Shown: positions 11,511 to 23,275, numbered from the stretch's first letter. The stretch: DNA of 64,000 nucleotides from Trichobilharzia regenti (GCA_944472135.2 OX235270.1:145281632-145345631), one strand, 5' to 3'. The notes: generated from the letters alone by a model not told the origin. Made by a program: numbers and translations.

Positions 11511-12136
11511 TTTTCTCCATTAATAGAAAAATAGAATGGTGACTAAACAAAGAGTACTCTTTTCGATAACTTCATCAGGCTCTACAGTTATATATACATA
11601 ATGGTGAATGAATGAATGAATTAGTGTTATGAACAACATTAATGTTGCTGTATAAATAACATTGAATCAATAATATTGATAGATTACAGCTCAATGGCAT
11701 CAACATAAAATAAGCTGAACGTCAGAAAAATTAGGAAAGATAATATTACAAATTCATGAATTTACAGTCTCTAATGAAGGCCAAGGCAGTAGTAGGGGCT
11801 GGACTTGCTTCTTTTGATTGTCCGAGGCGAATGGCAATAGCTTCTGCAGTTTGGAGTATGCGGTGCTTCGATGATTTTGGCAATTTATTAGGCACCCAAT
11901 AGATTATGGAGAAGGATTCTTTCTCCCGAGCTGGCTTTGTGGCCGGTTTGCACCAGATGGTCCAATATCGAACTGTTAACAGTTTTAACTACACCTTTGC
12001 TTAGCCATAGCGAGAGGTGTTCTCGAGCACGAAAAGTTAAGTTCATAGAGCAACGGCCAATATAACTCGCTCTACAAGCGCAGTTGAATTGGTAGAATAG
12101 AAATAGAATTTGGACACTGTGGTAGTGAAATTCCAT
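11511..12136 (-). mobile_element. PLE 3' fragment with GIY-YIG endonuclease, second subfamily
   Basis: Minus-strand frame 12136-11888 reads YQFNCACRASYIGRCSMNLT, then RAREHLSLW and LDHLVQTGH: the cysteine pair before the YIG block, the R...EH and the H of a PLE-type GIY-YIG nuclease. In a shifted frame it continues as SFSIIYWVPNKLPKSSKHRI. Near 11540-11590 (minus strand) there is a CCTGATGAAG...CGAAAAG motif that looks like a worn PLE-type terminal hammerhead. The sequence differs clearly from the GIY-YIG at 9683, so two PLE subfamilies are present. Confidence 0.75.
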
Positions 12137-12299
12137 TCTAGAGTAATTTTAGCTGATAAAAGAGCCTACAGTATTATTTACTGTGTCTTACTCGACTGGG
12201 TACCAAATAACAGTGACTTATTTCCCGAGGCTGGAAGTTTATACCAGAGTAAGAAGCAACCACCTTATTTTAGTCGTGAGGTATTAGTTTGCTGTCGTC

Positions 12300-13755
12300 T
12301 TCCTTCATAGGCTACGTAAAACTAATGAGAAATTAATTCATGGAGAGCAGGCTGGGTGTCGCTTAGGTTGTAGATGCGTTGGTCATAATTTCACCACTCG
12401 GCAATTACCGTAGCAACAATAGTATTGGAACCCAACGATAGTTATGTTTCTTGACAGTAGAGCTGCTTTCACTTGGTTGTGCAGAATCGCACTCAGGAAC
12501 TATCTGTTAGAGAGTGGTGTTCCTGATAAGTCTGAAAGCCCTGCATAGAAACCCCTCAGATAGAGTGAGAGCATACAACTAGCTATCACTGCTGTTGTCG
12601 ATCACTAGTGGGGTTAAACAGGGTTGCCACAGCTCACTCTCTCTCCAAATATACCGTTGATGACATCCTTGAGACAGCTCTCAAAGAAGTGTATAAAGTT
12701 GTAGATCTGCTTTCTCGAGAAAGACATCTCAACCATGGTGAATGTAAACGATATTGTCTTCCTACACAGATAGTCTAAATCACATTTAACTGGTTCGTAA
12801 TCGGTGTCTGAAAGTATGGTGTGTACTTTGCTTAGTCTAACTGCAATTCATTAATGCAAGGTTAGCTGGAGCCTGTACTTACACTCCCCATTTCGAGTGA
12901 ACCACTCGATGTTTCCGGTACTTTCATATATCTAGGTAGTAGTTGTGCGAGTGCTGGAAGAGGTGTTACGCATGAGATGTCTAATCGTATACTAATGGGC
13001 AAATCTGCATATGCGAACTCTGGCACCGTCGTGATGTCAGTCTTGCTGTCAAAGATCGGGTTTACAATGCTTTTGTGTGCGCAGTCTCGCCCTACACATG
13101 TAAAACCTCACCTATCCAGACTTGGGATGTGAAGTGACGCTTGCTATTCTATAATCATTGCCTCCATGGGAACGTTTTCATCTAGTGGCACCATTATGTA
13201 AGTAATTTTGAGATCCGTCAGAGTGCTTTTAGAGACGGTGGAGGTCGTCCTTTATTAAGTGTTGTCATCTTAGAATTCCGGCTTCGGCAGGTCCAGCACT
13301 TGTTGTGAATGTCATTCCAGCGTACCCCATACTGTTTTCTAGCCCTGAAACTAGATACAAAAGCTGAGAGGAGGTCAGTCAGTCTATGAAACCGCGTCGT
13401 GCAATGGAAAATAAATGGGTTAGGTTCCCATCCATCAGCGCATCACAACTCCCTGGATGGGATCCGAGTTACAGTTCGAACCAGTTGGGCGAAATGCTTT
13501 TAGATATGTTCAGAAATCGTATTCACTGGAGAACTTTCCGCAGTTCCCTTGTTCCTTCCTTTTCTGAAAGCGACATAAAATGAACTTCTTTGAATCTGCT
13601 TTTCAAGACGGCCCACCTGCTCCCTGGACGCTGTCCCTTATTTATTCTGTCCTTATTGTCTTTATATTGTTATTTCATCATCTTTTGTGGGGGTACATCT
13701 CTTAGATCTTATACTATGCTGATTTCGTGTTTTAGTAGTAATAGTAGTAACACAA
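12300..13755 (+). mobile_element. Decayed LINE, RT to 3' end
   Basis: Frame-broken translation gives QAGCRLGCRCVGHNFTTRQL and VMFLDSRAAFTWL (RT motif A, second D lost), then SGTFIYLGSSCASAGRG and MSNRILMGKSAYANS. Near the 3' end SQLPGWDPSYSSNQL and HWRTFRSSLVPSFSESDIK form the terminal block, followed by a TAG/TAA-rich tail at ~13735-13755. Related in layout to LINE Q at 61986 but clearly a different family. Many stops. Confidence 0.65.
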
Positions 13756-14300
13756 CTGTCAATTTCAGGAGTAGGCTTAATCCATGTGGTTTTTATGTTA
13801 CTGATGTCACTCGAAACACCAGAACTAAGGATACACTACTGGATGAGATCACAGAAATGGTAATCTACCTGAGAGTTTTTGTATCAGTGCTGAATCCACC
13901 GAAGCAGATCGCTGTTTGAGTGTAAATGAGTTCGATTTCTACCACCTGACAAGCGAGTTCTCATAACCAAAGGGGTGCAAGAAAAATAATGCGTTGCTAG
14001 CGGTGGATAGGTAGACTTCAGTGTGCAAATCGCCAAATAAAAACTTTCGGGACAATTTCGGTTTTTCTTTCTAGTGGCAAAATTTTGCAAGCAGTTGCTG
14101 AAAAAACCTCAAAATTGCCTCAAAATGTTTTATTTAGGTCTACCACCGGAAACAGACTACCTCTACAGAATAGAGTGTGAAGACAATTCTTTGCAGATGT
14201 TTGCCCCTCAGTCTTTTTTCATTTATTTTTGACTTCTGACAGCTTTTACTGCCATGCCATCTGGGTTGTTTTCTCTTGAGATTTGATCAGACCTTAGTGC
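13756..14300. other. Unassigned sequence
   Basis: No recognised repeat or coding region; short frames on both strands lack motifs. Confidence 0.4.
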
Positions 14301-14304
14301 TAGT

Positions 14305-15050
14305 AGTTATTATTATTTCCTTTAATTCCTAGAGGAACACAGGGCTTCAGCTGCGCGTCTCCATTGCATTCGGTTCTCAGCTAGAGTTTTCACCTGGCCC
14401 ACAAGCTTTCATCTCCTCTTCACATCACCTCCTCCTAGTCACCCTCACACTGACGACCAACTCGCCGCCTGCCTCGCTTTCGGGTTCCACTCGAGCAATG
14501 GCTTGTCTAGTGATGTCACTTGATGGTTTCCTCAGAGTATGGCCAATCCATCTCCATTTCTTCCCGCCTATTTGTTTCACAATCGGTTCCTGGTTGGTTC
14601 GCTCCCAGAGATCCCACCCTGTTGCTGATCTTTACTGGCCGGCCACCTGATCTTGGGTAGTATTGAGCGAAGACAGCTGTTGATGAAGGTCTGAAGTTTG
14701 TTTGAGATGCTCTTTATGACGCGCAGTGCAAGTCTCTGATCCGTATAGCAGCACTGACTTCACATTGGAGTTGAAAATTCTGATCTCATTTTTCATTCTG
14801 AGCAGTGCTGTTGACCTCCACACAGACTTAACAGTAATGAAAGCTTGTCTTGCTCTTCCGATTCTGGCTTTGATGTCCTCGTCAGTTCCACCCACCTGTA
14901 GTTGAAACGATGCTTCCCATGTCGGTAGGTGAAGGAGGTTGTTTCTTTCAGGTTCCTCCCATTTGTGCTGGCTGATTGTTGTCTGTTGTTGTTGCTGTTG
15001 GTGTTGGCCAGGAATCTTAATCACCTCTGTTTTCTCTATGTTCACCTGCA
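14305..15050 (-). mobile_element. RTE-like LINE, 3' fragment (RTE-2)
   Basis: Minus-strand reading 15050 to 14632 gives VNIEKTEVIKI, DEDIKARIGRARQAF, RIFNSNVKSVLLYGSETC and a C-terminal part. This is the RT thumb/C-terminal order of RTE-clade LINEs. The 3' end near 14305 shows the family's CTGTGTTCCTCTAGG block and a TAA-rich tail. It is 5'-truncated and pseudogenic, with CAG-rich (Q-run) expansion in the middle. The 125 bp up to the next RTE copy is unassigned. Confidence 0.75.
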
Positions 15051-15174
15051 AGACAAATTCTGGCGTATATTTCTGAAATGTAGTTGTCCTGGAATATGCA
15101 CCAAATTTTTCGCTCCATATGATATTCATCATTTTAGACTGGGTTAAACTAACGAAATGCGTTGTATCTATCGT

Positions 15175-18100
15175 TCTCTTATTATTATTATTATTACTGT
15201 TGTTGTTCCCATGGGTTCCAAGTGGAACATAGGGCTCCAACAACACATCACCAGTTTTTCTGTCTTCTGCCACCCTCTTTAGCTGAGTCGACGATCGCCC
15301 ACAATTTCTCGTCTCCTCCTCCAACTCACATTATCTTCTCCATGTCATTCTCGCAGAGACAACTCACTTGTTGGTACCCATTTGTATTCAACTTCAGCAA
15401 TGACCTGCACTGCACGCAGTGTCATTCGACAGTAACCTCAATGTGTATGCCCGACCCATCTCCATTCCATCCTACATATTTGTTGAGTAACAAGCTCTTG
15501 GTTGGTTTGTCTCCAGCCAGCCACAGTTTCTTGTTACTTTTTATTTCTGGTCATTTGATCTTCAGCAAAGTTGCCAGGTGTTGATACAAGTCTGCAACAA
15601 CCTGTCGGAAATGCTTTTCATGACATACCGATCAAGTTTCTGACCCGTATAGGAGAACTGACCGACTTGACATTGGTGTTGAAAATCCGAATCCTGTTCC
15701 TCATAATGCTGAGAGTAGAAGATTTCTAAACTGGTTTCAGACTGGTGAAGGCGTATGCATCTTTCCTTTCCGAATCTGACTGGCTTGGACATCTTCATCT
15801 GTTTTGCTGGCTGTGGTTGAAATCGTGCTTCCTAGGCGGATAAGTGAAGGAGGTAACCTCTCTTCAGTGTCTCCCATTGATGGTGATTTTGCTGGTTGTT
15901 GTTGCGGTTCGTTGGTTATCTTCATCAATTTCGTTTCCACCCTCTCTATGTTCATTTGGAGTCCTACCTTCATTGTCTGCTTCTTCAGCCAGTTTTTTTT
16001 TGTCAGTTTTCGCGTACAAATCTTCAAGTCTGTATGACATTACACATAAATCATCCACACACAAGAAATCCAGATCTTCTAGAGTCCTCTTATCGGTCAG
16101 TGCAGCGTATTCATGTCTTCTCACTCCCAACAAACAGTCTGAGGCGTAATCCAGTCCACGACACTTGGGAATATCATCGTTGGTGATAATAGGCAGTCAG
16201 CTTGTCTTACTCCCGTATGTACTTCGGAAGCATCGCTGAGTTATATGTTGTGGATCAACTGACACGTGACACTGTCATATAACTGGAGTTGAATGAGGTT
16301 TGATAAAGATTTGGTGTACTACATAATGTGGAACCATTTTCCAAATTACTCCACAGTCAGAGCTGTCGATAGCCTTTTCAAAGTCGATGAAGTTGAGATA
16401 GAGAGAGGCTTGACCGCTATTCTATGCTTTGTTCTGTGATGACCATGCATAGAGTTGCAATTCGATCAGCATATGATATACCTTTCCTCAAGCCAGTCAG
16501 CTTGTTCCCATGAGTGACGGAGTTCTGTTTTCAGTGCATCCCCTATTTGCTACAGGATGATGCGACTTAGTATTTTACTTGGCATGGAAAAGCATGATTC
16601 GACGCCGGTTCTTGCACAGGCCTAAGTCGTCCTTTTTTGGCAGCTTGACAAGGTAGCCAGCCTTTCTCCTAATCGGTAGGTACCTTTTCTTCTTTCCAAA
16701 CCTTTTGCAGTAATGGCATCAGAACACCTGCCGCAGCCTCTGGGTCCATTTTCAGTGCTTCGGGAGGAATTCCATTTGATCCTGCCGCCTTCCTGGCCGG
16801 CGGTCAATAGCTTAATCGCATTTGGGATTTCTGCTTTCGTTCGTTGAAGGAATGGTGTCCACTAGCAGGCAGTTCTGCACGTGCTGTTGGTGGTGGCGTA
16901 TTTCTGGGGGAGTTGCAGGAGACGATCGGTTCAAGAGTCCTTTAAAGTGACCAGCCCATTGTTTTATCTGTTTCTCTTCCTCGGTAATCTGGTTTCCTTG
17001 AGCATCATTTATTGGTTTCATCATCTGGTTTTATCTCTTCTCGGATAGCTAGCAGCCTGATTATCTGGTATAATGTCCTGAGGTCTCTTTTACTCGCGGT
17101 CTGTGTCTTCTGCTTCAGTTGCCAGCCAGTGTGTCATAAAATTATCTTTTGTCTGTACTGGCACCCTTCTTCACTCCTTTCCGTATTCAGTGCAGTGTAC
17201 ATTGCTGTGAACTTAGCTTCTCCTTCTACTGCCAATCTTTGCAAATTCTCTTACATCATTCTTCTCTCCTTTCTTCTATTAGCTTCCAGGTAGTTGTCCG
17301 TTGAGAGCCATTCCTTGTCGTATCTCTTCTTTCCCACTAGAACGATTTCACACGTTTCCTTGGCCATCACCTTCAGAGAGTTCCAATAATCCTTCACTCA
17401 TACCACGTAGTGTCTCCGATATTGCTATAACCTGTTCTGTAGTGAAGGCAGGTATCGATTGTGGCTTTGTCCTTCAGTTTCTGAATGTTGAACTTGAATT
17501 ATGGTGGCCTGTTTCCTGTTGTTTTGGGGGATTTTAACTTCACCTTAAAGGTAACCTGCAATAGACGATGGTCTGAGCCCGCATCAGCTCCCCTTCACGA
17601 CTTCGTGTCCAGCGGGCAGGCAGGCTGTGTCTCCACTTCTTTGAGCTGCATCGAGATGAAGTCCGTATGGCTTTTGGTGTGTCTGTCAGTCGAAATCCAT
17701 GTTGCTTTGTGTATATCCTTGTGTTTGTACCCACTGCCTTCAACCACCAAATCATTGAAAGCCCAGAAGTCTATGGAGTGTTCTCCGCTCTCATTCATTT
17801 CACCGGGTAAGAGCCTCTCAACCCATGATGAGTTCTCTTCCTTTACTGTCTACTTTCAGCACACCTGGGATTAATAACACCTATGAGGGTTTTGATGTCG
17901 CCATTTGGGATGCTGTCCACTACTGTTTGAAGTTGTCTGTACCTTCTTCTCTTGGTCCGAGTTGTTTGTGGCGCTGTTCGTAGCATTGGATAATTGTAAC
18001 TTTCCTACCCTCACTTGGAGTTGAGTCTTGCAGTCATAATCTTCATGAGGAGATTGGTTCCGACTGCATTAGGGCTCTGGCTGGCACTAGTGACATGATG

Positions 18101-18422
18101 ATAGCCACTCTCCGCCTCAGTATGCTCGTGATTGTCTTCTGGGTGGCCAGACTGGAGTAGATTACTGGCTCTCCAGTTGACAGTTTCGACAATCCACAGA
18201 TATTCCATCTGCCCCCACAGACTGCCAGAACTTCTATACCATATCTTCTCATTTCTCTGGCTGTCTGGGAAGTCTTCCCAGCCAGCCTCGTACATTGTAC
18301 GGACACTTCATTTCCCCATTCTTATTCTTGATTCTATCGAGAGAACACAGACACATCGGTTGGGTGACTGGTTTCCCGAAGTCGGCCTGCTTTGATATTT
18401 CGCCTCTCCGATTCCAGCGAAG
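15175..18422 (-). mobile_element. RTE-like LINE, nearly full-length, dead (RTE-1)
   Basis: On the minus strand, near 18300, the endonuclease start is recognisable (MYEAGWEDFPD..., then VNWRASNLLQSGHPEDNHEH). The RT palm entry follows near 17000 (EEEKQIKQWAGHFKGLLNRS), then TLEDLDFLCVDDLCVMSYRL near 16060 (FADD block, altered) and the KITINGRH/LIRLGSTI region near 15850. A (TAA)n tail ends it near 15178-15197. Many stops and shifts. The 7.4-kb tandem duplication starts inside this element at 16190, so 23591-25823 repeats its 5' two-thirds. Confidence 0.75.
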
Positions 18423-19714
18423 AAAAGTTCACCAGGCTGCCCAAAAAGACTCTTCTCATATATCAAGAGGAGAACACTTAAGAGTGATGCTATCCCACCT
18501 CTTATGCTTGAAGATGACCAGACAAACATGGCTGAGGAAAACTTGACCAAGGCTGAGGCTTTGTCCAAGCACTTTATTCAGGTATTCTCTGATAATATTG
18601 ATACCAGCTTTGTAAATTTTCCAAAAGGTAACTTGAAAATAGCACCCGTATACATTGGAAAGGATACTGTCCTAAAGTGGCTTCTAAGGCTCAATCCTGG
18701 TAAGTCCAGTGGCCCTGATGAACTCCACCCACGTATATTAACAGCATTGGCTGAAAGCATAGCCGAGCCATTGTCGGTAATCTCCAATATGTCTCTGGAC
18801 CAGTCTAAATGTCCAAGAGACTGGAAAGATGCCATCATTAGTCCGGTCTTCAAAACCGGATCTAGAAACTAAGTTCAGAACTATCGTCCTGTTAGTTTGA
18901 CCAGTATTGTTGTTAAACTATTAGAAAGAATAATTCGTGATGCTATCATTCAGTTCATTGAAGGGAACAAACTTTTCGCTGTGGAACAGCACGGTTTTAG
19001 AGCAGGTCATTCTTGCTTGACCAACCTTCTTTTGGCCAGAGAAAGTTGGGCAAGCTCAGCTGATGCTAATATACCGGTGGATGCCATATTCATAGACCTT
19101 AGCAAGGCGTTTGACAGGGTTTCTCATTCAGGTCTTCTAGTAAAGTTAGGTAGTCTGGGAATCAATAAAGTGGTTACCGACTGAATTCAAGACTTTCTAA
19201 AGGACAGAAGACAAAGAGTACGAGTTAACGGGGTTTTATCAACATGGGAATCGGTTAAGAGTGGCGTTCCTCAGGGTACAATTCTAAGCCCACTTCTTTT
19301 CCTGATTTATGTTAATGAGATTCCATCGGTAGTTAAGTCATCCTGCTTACTGTTTGCTGATGACATCAAGATATGGAGGGCTTTGCACGATGACAGTGAT
19401 CAACTTGCTTTGCAGGAAGACTTAAACTTGTTAAGTGATTGGTGTAAGCACTGGGCCTTGGAGATTAACTTAAGCAAGAGTGTAGTTATGCATGTATCCC
19501 ATGGTCACGTGCACAATTACTCAATGAATGGCATTACTCTCCCAGTGGTCACTGAGTACAAGGACTTGGGAGTGGTTGTGCAGCATGACTTGAAAACAGC
19601 AACAAACTGTAGAACTGCAGCCACTAAGGGTTTTCGAATGTTATGGGCCATACGCAAGGCTTTTGCGAACTTTGACGCTGATATATTTCGTATATTATAT
19701 CCGACTTATATCAG
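18423..19714 (+). mobile_element. Element P fragment, inverted relative to the main copy (unit 1)
   Basis: A plus-strand RT segment of CR1-like element P, truncated at both ends. It contains NPGKSSGPDELHPRIL, FIDLSKAFDRVSHSG (motif A), SGVPQGTILSPLLFLIY (motif B), LLFADDIKIW (catalytic FADD) and EYKDLGVVVQHDLKTATNCR. Positions 18423-19631 are the reverse complement of 19715-20923 with an 83-bp spacer. Two stops interrupt it: TAA after GSRN (near 18871) and TGA after KVVTD (near 19184). Confidence 0.9.
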
Positions 19715-21105
19715 ACCCTTAGTGGCTGCAGTTCTACAGTTTGTTGCTGTTTTCAAGTCATGCTGCACAACCACTCCCAAGTCCTTGTACTCAGTGACCA
19801 CTGGGAGAGTAATGCCATTCATTGAGTAATTGTGCACGTGACCATGGGATACATGCATAACTACACTCTTGCTTAAGTTAATCTCCAAGGCCCAGTGCTT
19901 ACACCAATCACTTAACAAGTTTAAGTCTTCCTGCAAAGCAAGTTGATCACTGTCATCGTGCAAAGCCCTCCATATCTTGATGTCATCAGCAAACAGTAAG
20001 CAGGATGACTTAACTACCGATGGAATCTCATTAACATAAATCAGGAAAAGAAGTGGGCTTAGAATTGTACCCTGAGGAACGCCACTCTTAACCGATTCCC
20101 ATGTTGATAAAACCCCGTTAACTCGTACTCTTTGTCTTCTGTCCTTTAGAAAGTCTTGAATTCAGTCGGTAACCACTTTATTGATTCCCAGACTACCTAA
20201 CTTTACTAGAAGACCTGAATGAGAAACCCTGTCAAACGCCTTGCTAAGGTCTATGAATATGGCATCCACCGGTATATTAGCATCAGCTGAGCTTGCCCAA
20301 CTTTCTCTGGCCAAAAGAAGGTTGGTCAAGCAAGAATGATCTGCTCTAAAACCGTGCTGTTCCACAGCGAAAAGTTTGTTCCCTTCAATGAACTGAATGA
20401 TAGCATCACGAATTATTCTTTCTAATAGTTTAACAACAATACTGGTCAAACTAACAGGACGATAGTTCTGAACTTAGTTTCTAGATCCGGTTTTGAAGAC
20501 CGGACTAATGATGGCATCTTTCCAGTCTCTTGGACATTTAGACTGGTCCAGAGACATATTGGAGATTACCGACAATGGCTCGGCTATGCTTTCAGCCAAT
20601 GCTGTTAATATACGTGGGTGGAGTTCATCAGGGCCACTGGACTTACCAGGATTGAGCCTTAGAAGCCACTTTAGGACAGTATCCTTTCCAATGTATACGG
20701 GTGCTATTTTCAAGTTACCTTTTGGAAAATTTACAAAGCTGGTATCAATATTATCAGAGAATACCTGAATAAAGTGCTTGGACAAAGCCTCAGCCTTGGT
20801 CAAGTTTTCCTCAGCCATGTTTGTCTGGTCATCTTCAAGCATAAGAGGTGGGATAGCATCACTCTTAAGTGTTCTTCTCTTGATATATGAGAAGAGTCTT
20901 TTTGGGTAGCCTGGTGAACTTTTAACTAACTGGGTTTCGTAAGCTATCCTTGACTGGTGGATCAAAGTTTTACACTGGTTTCTGGTTTCGCAGTATTTCA
21001 GCCGGAACTGCTGTAGCCCAGTAGAAACAAAGAGATTCCAGAACCTTTTTCTCCGTCTCAGGAGTGTTATAGCTTGTCTATTTATCCATGGTGGCCGATT
21101 TGGTT
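19715..21105 (-). pseudogene. Element P ORF2, reverse transcriptase part
   Basis: Continues ORF2 beyond the SINE: PPWINRQAITLLRRRKRFW near 21090, then NPGKSSGPDELHPRIL, FIDLSKAFDRVSH and LLFADDIKIW with the catalytic residues kept. The stop after GSRN (TAA; related sequences read serine there) and after KVVTD (TGA; tryptophan is usual) are the same as in the inverted piece at 18423. It is truncated at HDLKTATNCRTAATKG. Confidence 0.85.
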
Positions 21106-21286
21106 ATTTTTTTTTTATTTTTTATTTACAGCTTGATTCCACACTGTATTTTTGGTACAAGTATGGGATTTTCAGCATGGATGTCGGTAGCCCAAATTTT
21201 GCAGGCCGACCGTAGATATCAGGTGTGCACCGGCGTGGGCTCGAACCTCGGACCATGTGCATGGTGGGCGAGAGTCCTAACCACTG
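21106..21286 (-). repeat. tRNA-derived SINE, family S, inside element P ORF2
   Basis: Minus-strand SINE with a poly(A)-rich tail at 21106-21125 and the usual body and box B (GTTCGAGCCC). Its first bases are missing. It separates endonuclease from RT. Confidence 0.9.
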
Positions 21287-21287
21287 G

Positions 21288-22208
21288 CCTTTTAGGAACC
21301 CTCCAGGGGATGAGATCAGTGGTAACCCTCTCAAGTGTATTCTTAAATCTATCCCATTCATCTTCAATGGATGAGACAATGTTGACTGACCAGTCGGCAG
21401 TTGAAGCACGCTCCTTTATAGCCACTATGTCAGCATGCCAAACACTAGGCCGGGATTTGGGTTGAAAACTGACTAAATTGCCAGCCCTTAAGTTAAAATC
21501 TAACACCCCATGATCACTGTTTGCTAGAGGTGGATGAATAACTAGACCATCCACGTCGTCGTTGTCATGAGTAAGCACTAAGTCCAGCAAGGAAGATCCT
21601 TGGGTAGAACCGAATCTTGTACTACCTAAGACATGTTGTGTCAGGGCATTTTCCATGGTTGTCAAGAGTAACCGGCTGTCAAACTTATCAGCGGATCCTG
21701 GAGATGTGACAGCTACCCAGTCTATATGAGGTGCATTAAAATCACCTAGAATAAGACAGCTACTGTGTTTACTCCATTGTTTGAGGTGATCTAAAATGAA
21801 GTCATCACACTGACAATAGGGACTTCTATACAGAACTCCAATGAGTAGAGTGCCGGTTGCAAAGCTTACTTCACAGCTAATTACCTCACCTGTCCCACTG
21901 TCATGAGCTTCAGATTTCACGGAACGAACATGTAGGGAGTTGTTGATGTACAGAGCAACCCCGCCACCTCTACGACCCTTAACTCTGTCGCTGCGCAAGC
22001 AACTAAATCCGCATAGCTCAGGTGTGTCATCTAATCCCGAAACCAGCCATGTTTCAGTAATGGCCACAATACCTGGGCTAAGGTCTTCTACTAATACACC
22101 TAGCTCGTGAAATTTGTTCCCGATACTACGTATATTAGTGTACACTACCTTCAGGCTTCCTATGCGGTCTGGCCTATCCACACAGGTCTTGGAAGCATAC
22201 GTTTCCAA
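21288..22208 (-). pseudogene. Element P ORF2, APE-type endonuclease domain
   Basis: Apurinic-like endonuclease that would nick target DNA for target-primed reverse transcription. All main motifs are visible: VVYTNIRSIGNKF (N), VAITETWL (E), RRGGGVALYINN, LILGDFNAPHIDW (D, N), LLDLVLTHDND (D) and LANSDHGVLDF (SDH). The frame opens at 22208 and runs intact to IPWRVPKRP near 21290. There a SINE insertion takes over the reading frame, adding ~15 foreign codons and a stop. The domain is complete but physically cut from its RT. Confidence 0.85.
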
Positions 22209-23275
22209 GACCTGACTATTTGAAAACCCACCAGTTTAAGGTTAGTCTCACCATTTTTGCGTCTTGTTTCTAGCTGGGACAAAACTTCTTTTCGTTTAAG
22301 TCTGTCTTCAAGAGATAAATCAGGTCTGGCTGAAATTCCTGACCCGGCAAGGTTGTGTACATTAGCCAGTAGATGATTCCGTTCATCAGGAGAACCTAAG
22401 ACTACTTTAAGCAACCTACGCTGACTAGAACATTCATCATCTCTTTTGCCTATTCTAATCAGCTTTTTAATCGATACTCCAGGGAAATTCGCTGGGAGCA
22501 TCTTCCTTATAATACTACTCACTAATTTAAGGTCGTGATCGTGCCTTTTCACGGGATCAGATTCTTTGGACTCTTCCAAATTTCCAACAATTATGTTAGA
22601 GTCTAAGGAGAGCTTGTCGTATTTAGCAGTGGCTACGTCCTTTCTCACCACTATTGATGCAGCCTGGCTACAGGTGACAGACGTTTGCCTACCATCAATA
22701 TTACTATATTTCTTCCGACTGCTTATTTTTGTTACCCATTTATCATCTGCCTGCAGTTGCTTCTCAGGGCTGCTGCAGTTTTTGATGGTACAATCAAGAT
22801 CAGTGTCTGCGCCACCTTCATGGTGAACTTCGCTTACGGTGTTCTCTGGTTCTGAGGTGCTGTTTACAGCTTCCGTTTTGTTACCTTTTCGCTTACTAAG
22901 ACGCTTCGAACGCCTAGTAGGTTTTACTTCCGGGGTAACTGGGATAGTAACCGCCGGTGTGATAACATTCATGATGGCACTTACTGCTTCATCTTCAGAC
23001 GGGCAGTCCGTGTCACTCTTACTAGCCACGCTATCATCAGGAAGTTCCATGGCTTTAGACAGCAGTTCGTGAGCCTCCCTTATTAAGGTCATCTTTGGGG
23101 AACAACACATTCTGCACATCCAGTGGGATGTTGGAGCAGTACAGCGTTTGTATGCAGCTGGACGTAATCCAGTACACATCTTATGATACCATTTATCACA
23201 GTTATTACACTGTATTCCATCATCTACCAAAAAGTAACACTCCGCCCTATTACATTTATGTGGTACTTTTGACAT
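22160..23275 (-). CDS. Element P ORF1: PHD-finger nucleic-acid-binding protein
   Basis: An intact 371-codon ORF1 of a CR1-type LINE. The N-terminus is a C4-H-C3 PHD-type finger: C8, C13, C23, C26, H31, C34, C54 and C57, with the WYH of the family at 29-31. Residues ~115-150 are basic (RRSKRLSKRKGNK). From ~222 (SLDSNIIVGNLEES) to ~355 lies an RRM/L1-ORF1-like segment, RKMLPANFPGVSIKKLIRIG, rich in charged residues. ORF1 proteins of this class bind element RNA and act as chaperones in the RNP; that role is by analogy. The last 49 bp overlap the ORF2 frame. It is the only undamaged long retroelement ORF here. The ATG at 23275 lies directly before the PHD cysteines. Confidence 0.85.
   Translation of the reverse strand: MSKVPHKCNRAECYFLVDDGIQCNNCDKWYHKMCTGLRPAAYKRCTAPTSHWMCRMCCSPKMTLIREAHELLSKAMELPDDSVASKSDTDCPSEDEAVSAIMNVITPAVTIPVTPEVKPTRRSKRLSKRKGNKTEAVNSTSEPENTVSEVHHEGGADTDLDCTIKNCSSPEKQLQADDKWVTKISSRKKYSNIDGRQTSVTCSQAASIVVRKDVATAKYDKLSLDSNIIVGNLEESKESDPVKRHDHDLKLVSSIIRKMLPANFPGVSIKKLIRIGKRDDECSSQRRLLKVVLGSPDERNHLLANVHNLAGSGISARPDLSLEDRLKRKEVLSQLETRRKNGETNLKLVGFQIVRSWKRMLPRPVWIGQTA

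Noticed and set aside
12300..13330. Same family as LINE Q at 61986
   Set aside because: Block order is similar, but the recognisable motifs differ too much for one family.
14632..15324. 230-codon minus-strand ORF with N- and Q-runs as a possible host gene
   Set aside because: Its C-terminal half is RTE reverse transcriptase thumb sequence; the N/Q runs come from TAA/CAG-type repeats across element joints.
17012..18395. Series of plus-strand ORFs (17012-17293, 17301-17537, 17485-17874, 18132-18395) and their duplicates
   Set aside because: They are antisense to the RTE-like LINE read on the minus strand and have no motifs of their own.
22160..23275. PHD-finger protein as a host chromatin gene
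   Set aside because: It overlaps an APE endonuclease frame and sits in a LINE with RT, the layout of a CR1-type ORF1.
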